Shown: positions 35,101-46,580, counted from the first letter of the stretch. The stretch: 64,000 nt of DNA from Siniperca chuatsi (GCF_020085105.1 NC_058047.1:18884501-18948500); one strand, 5' to 3'. Numbers and translations are program-made. The notes: generated by a model from the sequence alone, not told the origin.

Positions 35101-36257
35101 TTTTCCAAAGTGAGTAAAATATAATTGCCCCTGCTCTTTAAAAAGTGTGAATACAATGAATAATAACATCTGAATCACTTGTCATAACACTTAGATAGGA
35201 ACACTCACTGGAAATCTCCTGACCTGTCTTGGTCAGCTGCTCATTTCTCTGTGTCTCTCTGTTGTCACCATGACTTCCATCATCAGCCTGAGGTGGGGTG
35301 CTGTTCCCCTCCACATTCTGCATGCTGGCCTCATCTGGAGAAGAAGCCTTCTTCTTTTCAGCTAATTCACTGTCTGTAGTAAAAACAGATATCAAGTGTC
35401 ATCTAAGTTATAGTCTGACTGAATGACTAATGTTTGATTTTCAATTTCTAAGGAACCTATTTTAATTTCTATTCCAGATCCAGTATGTGGTCAGAACCAT
35501 TTGCTTTTTCTTCAACATACTTTTGCCCTAACAAGTTCATTTACAATAGATTTACAAGGATAATTGTAGGTGACGCATACCAAAATAGATAAGACTGACA
35601 AACTATTGTAGGAACACAGCAAAATGTAACAACTTTGGGTTAAGTGCAGAGACAAGACATCCTGTGTCACATTTACATATACATGTACACACTACACATA
35701 CTCTTACGTGGGAGCAAGGGAAACATACACACAACAACCACCAAACTGAATAAATGACTTCGAAATTCACTTTGGATTTCTTCTTTGCCATGGATGTTTG
35801 CCTATAAAAGACTATTTGACAGAAATGAAACAATATATAATAATCTATTTACTTACTTTTAACATCAGTCTGCTCCTTGTCTTCACCATTGTTGGTTTTA
35901 GTCTCTCTGCTTGTGGATGCAGATGATGAAGCTGAATCTTATTAGGTGAGACAGAGGCCATATTTGATTACTACAGAAGATGCAGTAACACATTTGGTAA
36001 AGATGCACTTAACTATTTAGCTTGCTTGAATATTTTACCTTCTGGGTGGTGCTCTTTTACATTCAGAGCAATATCAGTCTCCTCTTGTGTTTCTTCTCCC
36101 TTTACATCTGTCAAAAAAAGTAAATAATGACATAACAAGTAAATTTAAACCACTGCTGTAAATGTTTGGTAAATATACTAGTCCAATGTAGCTTATATCT
36201 AGCCTTTGTCATTGGTGTTTCAGTACTTTTGTGCTGGTAGGCGTCGTGCTGTTCCAT
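32129..36257 (-). CDS. tor1aip2: Torsin-1A-interacting protein 2 (LULL1-like)
   Basis: ER type II membrane protein whose luminal domain activates torsin AAA+ ATPases. Coding exons on the minus strand: 36227-36257, 36039-36107, 35857-35937, 35209-35373, 34704-34853, 34041-34205, 33537-33686, 33099-33305 and 32129-32892. They total 1782 bases (593 residues) in one frame. The start ATG at 36255-36257 has a good context (G at -3, G at +4). The N-terminal cytosolic part is acidic and Ser/Thr-rich. A single membrane segment (YLMGIGIVLVLAILVQYLL) lies at about residues 343-363. The luminal domain contains VSLILTAGLKAEKTLHCLA, ALNASVLHIDGASKAS, FYRYCDHENAAYK and LWSRISHLILPV; the Arg of WSRISH is the probable arginine finger. 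Oddity: exons 35209-35373/34704-34853 and 34041-34205/33537-33686 are a tandem duplication. The acidic N-terminus and synteny favour tor1aip2 over tor1aip1. Confidence 0.9.
33465..35799. repeat. In-gene tandem duplication, two copies of about 1167 bp
   Basis: Copy 1 is 33465-34631 and copy 2 is 34632-35799. I counted fewer than about ten differences (for example tcatcc/tcaccc at 33637, one A in an A-run near 33877, agagc/gggagc near 34543), so identity is about 99%. The join shares only the dinucleotide GC between the left start (cagcacccc) and the right end (tttgcctat). Each copy carries a 150-base and a 165-base coding exon of tor1aip2 with intact splice sites. Confidence 0.93.
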
Positions 36258-37286
36258 GTCTTTGGATGGGGGTACTTCACTCAAGATGGTACACTGGATG
36301 GTTCAAAGCTGCATAAAAAATGGTATATAACATTTGTTGTTATGCTAAAACACAAGCACATGTATTAGTTTTGTACAGATTCTCGTCACATGTTCAAAGT
36401 CCCAAGAGATGTTGTAAAACAGGTTATCTAGCTAGCATACCTGTCAACGGGCTGAAAGACGGTATTTCATTACTCATTAAAACAGGAGTCTAAACTCCCC
36501 AAGTTTTCAATTAACAATGATTTGAAACAGACAACATGCAAGGTTTCATTAAGTTACTATTCAAACTCAAAGTTGGAGTCATTGAATTGTCTGTTTTTAT
36601 GTTTCACAGGGCTTCCTAAATAATATGTAACGTTAGGGGCTAACGTTAACTTACACGGAATATGGTAGAAGATGGTAGCAGTTAGTTCGCTAGTTAGTTA
36701 GACGCGCTGCTGGCAAAACTTCCTTACTGGGAACGACGCTAACGTTAATGCATCATACGTAAATTGTTGGTTAGCTAAGTAGCTAGCAGGTTAACTGACA
36801 GTCAAGTTAGCTTGCTAAGCTAATCGGCTGAGAGATGCTATTTTAGCCAACACTTTACGTTAGCAAAGTAAAACATGGCTATAGTCTATAAGAATTGTCT
36901 TCGTGTAACTTTATTGGTTATCGTTACTTCTTATTACTAATTCTTACCGATCGCACCCTCGATCATATCGCCGTGAAATATGACCAAAATAACGAACACT
37001 TCCTTTGCACCGTGTCTGTTATATTTGCGTGTGTCGCACTTGCAGGTCACTAACGTTGATATTTGGGCGGAACGTTCAGCAGTGCTCGTGTTTCCATGGA
37101 GATAGCTGAATGTGGTAGAACTTATTTCCGGACACCATTGGCGTCCTGTCACAAAATGTTTCCCCTAACTATTGCGGGAAGTCAGTTGCTTGTCTGTTTG
37201 CGCACATGATGTTTCGTCGTATTGTTTGATTTGTGTTTTTGGCATCGCTCGAGTTGTAACGTAACATTAACGTTAGTTAATCACAA
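36258..37286. promoter_or_regulatory. Shared divergent promoter region of tor1aip2 and tor1aip1
   Basis: The two start codons face away from each other about 1.03 kb apart. On the minus strand a likely non-coding first exon of tor1aip2 ends at 36948 with a good donor (gtaagaat in the minus sense), and a second non-coding stretch begins after an acceptor near 36314. That leaves a compact interval of roughly 37000-37286 for both transcription starts. It is locally richer in CpG (ATTTGCGTGTGTCGC, GTCGTATTG), with no obvious TATA box. A short upstream frame starting at 37152 would run through the first tor1aip2 exon. Confidence 0.65.
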
Positions 37287-40266
37287 ATGGATTCCAGGGT
37301 CTCTGAAAATAAGATGTCTCGCTCCTTGAGACGATCGAAAAGGCAGTCATCAGGTAGCGTTAAAGGTGAGTAAATTGACTATCATGACAACTAGTTAGCT
37401 AGCTTAGCCCTCGAAGCTAGCTGACTTTAGCTCAAAGTTTAACAACAAAACCCCTTGAATTTTTGCTTTAACTAACGTTAGCTGACTATCAGTGTTGACT
37501 ATCCTCAGACTAGGAAATTGCGAGCAAATGAGCTGTAACGTTACGTTAATGTGTAACTGTTAGGAGTTATTTGGTATTGTATTTAGTCTACAGTTGAGGA
37601 CACTCACTGACTAATCATTTCTTTCTGCTCCTTATTTAGTAACGTTATTGAGTTTTGAGCCGACCCCCAGGGGCCCTTTAAAGAGGACCAAAAAAGGGTC
37701 AGAAAACCAAGCTCCTGTTGAAGTCAATCCTGTCAATGGATCCAGAGATATGGAGAATGCCTCAGACGATGAAGGTGGATGCTCCGTTTAACAGTATTTG
37801 ACTAGTTACAACGACAGTTAACTCTCAGTCTGTTATTAAAAAACTGAGACTTTTATTTCCCACTAAACAGAGTCCCCTAGCAAGAAGAGGCGGCTGGAGA
37901 CTGGAGGAGCAATGGGCGGCAGTGGTGATGACAATGAGATGGATGTCCATGAATCAGTCGAAGATCTAGAGGAAAATGAAGACCAGGAAATGGATACTAG
38001 GCAGGATTCCTCTCATGACACTCATCAACCAAAAATATGCCAAGGTTAGGGCTGCAAATCTATCAATCTGCCCATATTTTCAATTATTAATTTGATAAAC
38101 TCTTACAATTTTCCCGAGCCAAAACTGCCATGTTCATATTGCTTGTTTTATGCAACCGATAGTCAACAATTTAAATTTATATCATATAACAATTACACAG
38201 AAAGGCAGCAAATTCTCACACTTGATAAATAATTTACAAGATTAACCAATTATGAAAATTGTAGATACATTTTCGAATTATCGACTAACCGATTAATCGA
38301 CTAATTCTTTCAGCACTAGCCAAGGTTACATGTCATGCTTTGTGATTTTTGTAAATAATACAATGTTATTAGAAGTGGACTGTGAGTCCATCAAAGCAGG
38401 TGTTATTACATTTTTAATTCAGATCTCAGTTAGGGTATCACTATCTGTTGATTATATTTGGCAGAAAAATGACATATCCACAGTCCTATATGTGTGTGTG
38501 TGTGTGTGTGTGTGTTTTAATGCATCAGCTGATGCATGCAGGTGCTATCAAATGACAAACATGGCATCATTCATCAAACTTCTCGCCATCATCAGATCTA
38601 ATCACAGGCAGTTTAGTGGTTTTATTTAAATCAAGGTTTTCCCTCTGTATAAATCAGGCGGCCTTGGAGATGTGAATTTATCCCCTCTTGTAGTGCTTGG
38701 TGAACGCTGCCGATCCAGTCAGGCTGTAAATGAAGATGCAGACTGGATGAAAACCAAGAGAGGTAGGAAAACGCTATAGATTCATTCTGCATGATTACAT
38801 CAAGGGAGGATAATAGTCGTCCTAATCTGGCTTGTTTGTTTTTTTGTTTGTTTTTCTTCAGTAAAACCATCAATAAAAGGACATGTAGACCCCACCAAGT
38901 CTGCCACACAAATCAGATCACCGGCGAACAGACATAATGTAGAGATTCCTAAGATCACCAGCATGGCCGAGTACAAGACGACGATGCAGGCCAAAGCCAA
39001 GAGCTCTGGTATTGGAGAAATTTTTATTCAGCCAGATTTTAATCAAGAAAGTTGCATTGAGCATTTGTTCAATGGATTTATATTTCTAAAAATAATTTCT
39101 GTCTCATCTTTAGGTATAACAGTTAACCACCATGTCTCAAGCGGGTATCCAGCCTCGGAAAAATCATACACAACACGACAACGTGTGAATAACATTCTGA
39201 CACAAAAAGAAACTGTTCAGCAAAAACAAAAAGGTATTGCAGCTTCAACTAAATATTACAGTAGCAACATCAAATGTAGCTGGGACATTTTTTACATTGA
39301 TTTAATGAGATTATCTCTTTTAGAAGGGATAAAGAAAAATGCTGTTATCAAGAGAAGCTCTGGATATTCCTCTAGAGGTAAGCTATAGTCATTTTACTTA
39401 CATTATCTTTACACCCAAATATGCTTGTTCTACATTATTTGTTATACTACATTTGAATATTGCCTTGTGTCCTTTCAGGATTCATGTGGTATTTCTGGCG
39501 CTTGGTTCTCCTGGTGCTGTTCAGCGCTGCTCTCTTGCTGGCATACAAGATCATCCCTGCACTCCAAAGGACTACAGGTGGTGGAAAGCATCCGTTCGGG
39601 GTTGTAAAGCCAGAAAAGTTTGCAGATCACTTGTCTCTTCTTGAGATTCAGTTCCCCAGTCAGCGGCCTGAGTTGTGGAAAAGGAGCAAGATCCACCTGG
39701 GGAAGCACCTCAAAACAGCCCATCCTACTGAGCCAGTCAGTCTTATCTTTACTGCTGGCCACAGGGCTGAGAAGACACTGCACTGCCTGGCTCAGGGGCT
39801 CGCCTCCTCCTTCTCGTCTGCCCTCAACGCCTCGGTCCTCCACATCGATGGAGCCAGTAAAGCCAGCCAGGACAGCGAAGAGGTGAAGCTGGACATCGAC
39901 ACCCAGTTGCAAGCAGCTTTTGAAGGAGACAAACCAGTGGCTGTAATTCATCGCTTCGAAGAGTTGCCTCCAGGCTCCACCCTAATTTTTTATCGCTACT
40001 GCGACCATGAGAACGCTGCATACAAGCGGGTGTTCTTGTTGTTTACTGTGCTACTGCCTCAAGATGAGGTCAGGGATGAGCAGAGTCTGAAGGAAGTGGA
40101 GGAGATGGTGCAAGACTATCTCAAGGAAAGGCTGGTGGACTCCAGCCACCAAACTGCCTTCAATGAGATGGACGCTGACAAGTACAGTGGACTGTGGAGT
40201 CGCATCTCCCATGTTATCTTGCCTGTGGTGTCTGAGAAGGAAATAGAGCATAAAGGATGCAGATGA
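37287..40266 (+). CDS. tor1aip1: Torsin-1A-interacting protein 1 (LAP1-like)
   Basis: Inner-nuclear-membrane protein whose luminal domain activates torsins and whose nucleoplasmic part binds lamins. Exons: 37287-37365, 37640-37774, 37871-38044, 38658-38762, 38862-39008, 39114-39233, 39324-39377 and 39479-40266 (TGA). They total 1602 bases, 533 residues. Every intron is phase 1. The N-terminal region is basic (MSRSLRRSKRQSSGSVK) with a nuclear-localisation-like SPSKKRRLE. The membrane segment WRLVLLVLFSAALLLAYKII lies at about residues 277-299. The luminal domain holds SLIFTAGHRAEKTLHCLAQG, ALNASVLHIDGASKAS and LWSRISHVILPV with the probable arginine finger, and ends near a terminal Cys (EHKGCR). 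It is divergent to tor1aip2 as in human. The donor after exon 3 (AAG|GTTAGG) is weak and abuts a MITE. Confidence 0.92.
38047..38317. mobile_element. hAT-like MITE copy 3, at the exon-3 donor of tor1aip1
   Basis: It starts TAGGGCTGCAAATC and ends with ATTAATCGACTAATTCTTTCAGCACTA, resembling the 4951 and 7244 copies (TAGAGCTGCAACTA, CGATTAAT). The element begins two bases after the exon-3/intron-3 border, so its terminal TAGG supplies donor positions +3 to +6. The right end is less clear. Confidence 0.7.
38490..38514 (+). repeat. TG dinucleotide microsatellite
   Basis: About twelve uninterrupted TG units in tor1aip1 intron 3, after the MITE. No functional sign. Confidence 0.85.
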
Positions 40267-42866
40267 ACCAAGCTGGCATCAAAGAGGAAGTCTGGTTACC
40301 ACTTTGGACCAGCCTGATCCTTCTTGGCACTGTGCAGGAGCTATGAAACTGAGAAGGAACATGTAAATATAAAGTGTGTGCTGTTATATTTCACATATAG
40401 ACTTGAGTTCAAATGTTTGAAGGTTGTATTAATCTCTCTCTGAGATTGTTTTCAAGCTGCAGTCCAGAGTTTTTACATATATGCATACATGTACAGGCTT
40501 TGCATAAGGATGTAACAGTGGTGCTGCACTATCATTCCACTTCCAAAGAAGGGTATGAAATGCATATTCTCATGCAGATTCAGCACACAATATACAAGAT
40601 ATAGTTTGATTGCGACAGCGCTTTGTCCAACAGCTTTTTAACAGACATTTCCCATCGAAGAAGAGTTTTTGGTGAATGATCAGCATGGATTACTCTGGAT
40701 CCTTCTTTGGGACTAGACAGCTTTTGGACATCTTTGATTTAGGAGGAAATCCATATCTCTTGTTCTGTATCAAATCTCCCAGACAACTGATGGCTTACTT
40801 GTGTACAAAATTGGTTTGTTTTTGCACAAAAAATGTTTGATTTTGTTTGAACTATCCATCTCATAAAGAGTACTGGCTTTTAGTAAGATACATATTTTAT
40901 ATTCTTTTTCTGAATATGTATATTTGTGATATGTTGTCTCTTTCCAAGATTTGAATATTTTTTGATAGCTGTATGTATGTATGTATATATATATATTGAA
41001 TATAAAAAGGTTTGTTTTTTGCACCTGTTGTCAAAAAAACACTGAAATATACTTAAGTATTGTGAATTTAGAAACATACAGGTTCTCACAAAGTGATTTG
41101 AATTTATAAAAATAGTTTGACTAAATATTAGCCAGCAAGTCACAAAATGTGCCTTAAACACTCATGAAGAATATCAGACTATATTTGAAATGTACCAACA
41201 CACTCATCAATCATTTGATACTGTTTCTTGACAACATCAGAACCCAAACAAGGTTTCTTGCAGGTAGATTTTTCTGATTCGTGCAAATTTGAATTTCAAA
41301 ATACAGGAAAGTGTTCTGAGTGTACCTGATCTTTTTCAATAAAGATAGTTTTGATAACTAGAAGACTTAATTGTCTAACACAAGGTTGTACTTCCTCTCT
41401 GTGTGCTTAGTTTCTGAAACAGTGGTAGAGAAAAGTCCACTAGTGATAGTTGACTTAATAACACACAATTGGAGGGCACTTGGACATTTCTATGTGTAAT
41501 ATAGCCAAGGAGTTCAATCATTTATTAAGTGGCTAAGAGGTATGACTCAGTACTAAAGTCAAACTATTTAAGGTTTAAATTACAAAGCAGTAGAGTAGCC
41601 GTCTATTTCATGACTGAGTGATGTTAACAGACACTGTGTATTTGCTCTACATAACTTATCTAAATCTAACTCAATTGTCCAAAATGTTTCCTGTACTTTT
41701 GTTGACAAGGAGCATCAAAGTGTAAATGAATGTGAAGGTGCTTCAACATCGTCAGTGTTGTGATAGGAAACAAGGAAGTTACAGCAAGTTTAATCATTTG
41801 CTATGTGTTTAATAGGTGTGCCTCTGCAGATGGATATGCATATGTCAACTACCTGAACTGACAAATTCTGATTTATAGAATTATATCCACACAGCTTATG
41901 GTAAAACTTTATATGTTTTTAAAATTAAGTTAATTATCTCTCTCATTTCATGTCGATCACTATGACACATTATATTCATCCTTACACACTGACCTCTGAG
42001 CATTTTCATGACCTCAGATACTCCTCCTGGCTTAAGCAACAACAGGCTTGTCATGAGGTCAGCAGACTGACACAGACTCCATTTATGTACTGTAGTGTTA
42101 TCTCACTGACTTACCTTTGCCCTTAAACACAAGGGGAAATTAATATCATGAGTGAGTTCTCCACATTTTATACCATCTATGTTTATGAATACAGTACTTA
42201 TATGTAGTATAGCAAGGCTGGTTTTTTATAAGAGAAGCACATTCTGCACAGTTACTCATGACGGCATGATCACACCACTAAAATATTGGCTGGTTGTGCC
42301 TGGCACAAGGAGATACATAACTGTAGGCAAGTGTAACTTTAGCAGATATTTGCACTTTCACCCTGTTGACAGGCTTAACTCTCATAAAACGAGATATGAA
42401 CTTATTTATTAAACTTCCTTGGAAAATGAACAGCAAAACACATTATCCAGTCTGTTTAGTCTAACTGGTATGTTGTACTGGTATGTAGGCTACTGGTATA
42501 AAGTGTTAGGCATGAATATATTACATATTTATTGTTACTTTCATTTAAAAGTCTAGGCATTATAAAATGGAAGCGGGTAATGTTGTTTCATAGCGGTATC
42601 TGGTATTAGGAGGCTTTATTGCTATTTAGAGATCGGAATCAACGTGCGGTATCAGCACAGCTCGCCGGGCACCAACCAGGGAAACACAATTTCACATTAT
42701 CAACATACATATTAATAACTTTTACAAAAGCTACTATTTGTAATCAAGTTGAATTTATATTCATAAATGATTTTAAAATGTGTTCCAACATAAATTGAAT
42801 ATGTAGAACTAAAAACAACTGTGAATCATGTGCAAACAAAGTACCAGCACATCTTCATGCACAGGC
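40267..42866. other. tor1aip1 3' UTR and convergent intergenic space
   Basis: The tor1aip1 3' UTR probably ends after AATAAA at about 41338-41343. The remainder, to the 3' end of the Reeler-domain gene, is AT-rich. A short GTAT/TA simple repeat lies at about 40974-40995. No exon or RNA gene was recognised. Confidence 0.5.
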
Positions 42867-45800
42867 CTACTTTTCCTGACACCCAGATATCCCAACAATG
42901 ACAGCTACAGCGAAAGACATGTTTCCAACGACGAGGATTACTGAGACAGCAGTAGCAATCCCTTCGGCTGCACTGAGCTTCTTCTGAAATTCAGAGGTGC
43001 AGTGGTGAACATTTTTTACTATAATGCAGGATTTGTTATGGTGCAGATAGTTGTCATGACAATAAAAAATGTTATCAAAATATGTTATATTGTCACAATG
43101 TGGACAGGCTCTCACCTCTTTTCTTTGTTGCCTCCATCTCTCAGTATTTTTTGAACTCCCTGTAACAGAAAATAGTGATGGATATTATTTTGTTCTTCAT
43201 AAGAATCCATACTGTATTTCATGCATAGTTATATACTCAAACACTACGACAAGTCACTCACCTGTTTTTCTTCTCCCCAGTATTGCTTTTCTGTGAGTAC
43301 TGAATACGAAAACCCAAATTACAAACAGGAAAATCCACACTAAGTAAGTGACCATCACTTTCAGAAGCCACGACTCTTTCCTGTTCTTACTGCAGTTGTC
43401 AATCTTCAAAACACCAATAAAGACGACAGCAACTGTGTGTAAAACAGATTTGGAAATTAAATACAGATACAGAAGTTTCCGCTGTTGTACCACCAGACTA
43501 CAGACTACAGCAGCTTCTTCCCTCAGGCTGTGAGAGTCCTAAATTCATCCTCAGCACTCCACCATGTAAAATAGTTTTCATTTCTATGACTTATTATTTA
43601 TTCAGTGTTCTACTGTATATAATTTATATTTTGAGTAGCATGAAGGGAACAAAACAATTTTGTTTTGTTACAAAACAAAATCTCATTATACAACCCTGTG
43701 TTGTAAAATGATCTTGTATCTAGTATCTTATAAATCACAGCAATAAACTGGCAATGGCAGAGGCAAAGGCATCTGAAGAGATGCCAGCTGTGACATTGAT
43801 TAGCTTGTCTCTGTCGTTTTAAAGCAATAGTTTGACATTTTGGGAAATGTAAGTATTTGCATTCCAACATGCCGAGCTGCACCATTGACTGTATACAAAT
43901 AGGCTGTATGCAGACTTTTCATGGACTTGCGTACTCTCAGAAATAATGCAAATAAGTGTATTTCCCAAAATGTCAAACAAAATTGCTGTAAAAAAAATTC
44001 AACAAGTCTTCTCACAGAGCGAAATGAATGCAGCATAGTTTATCAGTGTAGAGATTAAATCTTACTTGTAAAAATTGCATGGATGACAGAGCACACTTTG
44101 ACAGCAAGGTCACAGATCTCTTTTCTTGAACAGAACAAAAGAGAAACAAAAACAGCTGTGCACCAAGTGTTGATAGAAGGGACGAGTCAAATATTCAGGC
44201 AGAAGAAGACGAGTTGAACTCACAGTTCATGACTGGGTCCAATTGGCAGAGAGACGATTACCAGCTCTACGACATTAATCGCTATCACCACACACACAAG
44301 AGCAACGAGAGTGACCTAAACATACACACACAGAGAAGGAGACACACATACAGACATATACACGCACATATTAAAAATAACCTTAGAACAATTCAGAAAT
44401 GTGGACGTGGATATAGAGAAATGTTGTACAACACTCACTTCAAAGGAATCACCCACACAAAACAAGACCACGGCCGATATTTCAACTGCAGCACAAAGCA
44501 GACTACAGGATAGCTTCAACCCCTACAAAAGAAATAAAAATACACTTTCAATTATGTATAATAATAATAAGTAGTAGTATTAATAGTAATAAGTATTCAT
44601 TTAATGTATTTTTTTAAAGGCACGGATACATAAGCACAGGATACTGACTGAGCCTACAAATGCCATTTAGCATTTATAGTCTATGCTGATTTGCTTGTCC
44701 CTATGGGCTTTTATGTAAAAAAAAAAGATTACATTTAAAATGATTCGTAAAAAAATATATGCACTTATACACAACGCAAACAATAAACAAACAATGCAAA
44801 TGACTACCACTAACTAGTTTAAATCTACCATTCCTTAAAATTATGAAATTTTTTAATTACCTCTCTATACAGTAGTTTTTATTGTTAGTGGCGGGGTCTG
44901 CCATTTCAGATTCAAATTCACAGGAAATGACACAAGAATGTGGGATGAGGAGATCTAGAAACAGTTACCATGACAGCACAAGCCCCCCAACTCAGGCCTT
45001 ACCTTATTTAGACGATGAAGGAAGTGGCTGTTTTTGAGGGGGGTTGTGACTATATTAGGAAGTTCCTGAAAAGAGATATTAATCTTCTTGTATAATTCTT
45101 TTTGATAATAGTGTCTCAACATGCTACAGCTTTGGTAGGAATATTGTGTAACGGCATTTACTGGGTGACATGAGTTTATAAATAGCTTACCAGTTTCAGT
45201 CCCACAAAAACAGTGTCGAAAATCATCGGCACAGTAACTTGCTGAAGATAAATCAAGAGAAACAATGAGGAGTTGTGTAAATAAAATGTTGACGTTCATA
45301 TAGTCATGCATAGATTTCTACACAATGTCAAAAAACCTCAATCAAATCCACCCTTGTGTCCCTCTTACCTTGAATGTTCTGGACTCTTTTTGAGTGTCGT
45401 TCAGTGTTGTACTGGATGTAGTACTTGGCTCTGTTGTACTTGTAGTACTTGGCTCTGTAGTACTTGTTGTAGTAATTGGTCCAGTACTTGTAGTACTTGG
45501 CTCTGTTGTACTTGTAGTACTTGGCTCTGTAGTACTTGTTGTAGTAATTGGTCCAGTACTTGTAGTACTTGGCTCTGTTGTACTTGTTATAGTACTTGGC
45601 TCAGTACTTGTAGTAGTACTTGGTTGAGTACTTGGTGGTAGTGGTGGTGGTGTGGTGTGTGGTGGTAAAGTGACATTCACATCCACTCGTTCCCAGAATG
45701 TGTCTATAGACTTAACAAATGTGGCTCTGAAACATATCAGACAGGCACAGATTTTAATGTAAATCTATTTGCTCTGCATTGTAATTAAAACTGGAGCAAG

Positions 45801-46580
45801 TCAGGTTTATTCTTGACTTTTAGAGGTCAGTCAAAGTGTACGAATACCTGAAAGTGATGTCTAGCTCTGCTCTTTCCGCTGTCCAGTTAACTTGGATCAA
45901 AGTCTTCTTTTGATTATTTTCTTGACTAACAGCCGAGTCCTGAAGAGAATGACAAAATGCTTTGACCTTGAATGTCCACTTCAAGTTAATTTAATATTTA
46001 ATGGAAAGTATGAATATTCAATTAAACAATTCAATGCATTTACTGCCTCTAATAATGACGAAATGGGGTGGATACTTACTTCTAAATGACTGCACTTCAG
46101 AGTTCTAGTTGTTTCAGAGTCAAGCACGATAAATTTTCCAACAGGCCGGCCTTCGTCCACCATGCCTTTCTTTCGAGCCTCCAACATAAATCCCCTGAAC
46201 TCTGTGGATTCCTTGCTCTGAAGAAAAACTGGAAAATGGTTTGAAGATTCATCAGGGCGCAGGTGGAGGGACAGAAAATTAAGACAGAGATAGTAAAAAC
46301 CTTGCACTTAGTGAACGACCACTGCAACAAAGGTTGATAGTGATAAACAAGCTGCCAGGAAAAGGGGTCCAGTAGTCTCTGTACCTTTAATAGGCTCTCC
46401 CTCTTTGCCATGTTGGTAACGGACCTCATAGGGCGGTTGAGTGTTCTGAGGACCAAAATATTGCCCTCTTCTTTTTTCATGCATAGGTGACATTGATTCA
46501 CACGACTGTGGGAAGAAACCACCTGAATACCCATGCACCTTTATGATGATGCTAAGGCCAATCAAATTCCACAACCACAT
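42867..46580 (-). CDS. Reeler-domain protein with mucin-like stalk and multiple membrane segments
   Basis: Function unknown. Twelve coding exons on the minus strand: 46385-46580, 46080-46228, 45848-45939, 45369-45726, 45191-45241, 45003-45065, 44439-44522, 44224-44315, 44066-44124, 43262-43432, 43116-43159 and 42867-42983. They sum to 1476 bases (491 residues plus stop) with all phases agreeing. The ATG at 46578-46580 opens a signal peptide (MWLWNLIGLSIIIKVHGYS). Residues 20-160 resemble a Reeler domain: FFPQSCESMSPMH, FRGFMLEARKKG, PVGKFIVLD, LKCSHLE, LIQVNWTAERAELDITFRAT. A Thr/Ser/Pro tandem-repeat stalk follows. About five hydrophobic segments come next: LLCAAVEISAVVLFCVG, VTLVALVCVVIAINVVELVI, IFTIAVVFIGVL, LVWIFLFVIWVFVF and IATAVSVILVVGNMSFAV. 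FRRS1 also joins Reeler to membrane helices, but I see no DOMON and no cytochrome-b561 pattern here. The structure is well supported; the family name is not. Confidence 0.78.
43433..43680 (+). repeat. LINE 3'-end fragment in an intron of the Reeler-domain gene
   Basis: The text at about 43485-43565 (ccaccagactacagac, cagcttcttccctcaggctg, gagagtcctaaattcatc) is the conserved 3' tail seen after the coding part of common fish LINEs. Here it lies in sense to the plus strand, opposite to the host gene. It is followed by AT-rich sequence and a GTTTTGTTACAAAACAAAA near-palindrome at about 43663-43681. Confidence 0.5.
45420..45640 (-). repeat. 72-bp coding minisatellite (TTEPSTTST units)
   Basis: Within exon 4 of the Reeler-domain gene, a 72-base unit (24 residues) recurs: 'ctctgttgtac' on the plus strand lies at 45429 and again at 45501, followed by diverged partial units. 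It encodes Thr/Ser/Pro runs such as TEPSTTSTGPITTTS, the expected substrate for dense O-glycosylation. Confidence 0.88.

Noticed and set aside
38862-39388. Plus-strand frame running through intron sequence between tor1aip1 exons 5, 6 and 7
   Set aside because: All three exons have AG/GT borders and phase-1 joins. The intervening text is AT-rich and unlike the protein.
39475-39951. 158-codon minus-strand open frame
   Set aside because: Antisense shadow of the tor1aip1 luminal exon; it mirrors the similar shadow opposite tor1aip2.
45306-45641. Cysteine-rich plus-strand open frame (repeats of TWLCCTCS type)
   Set aside because: Reading of the 72-bp minisatellite on the wrong strand. The Thr/Ser/Pro frame is flanked by valid splice sites and continues a Reeler domain.
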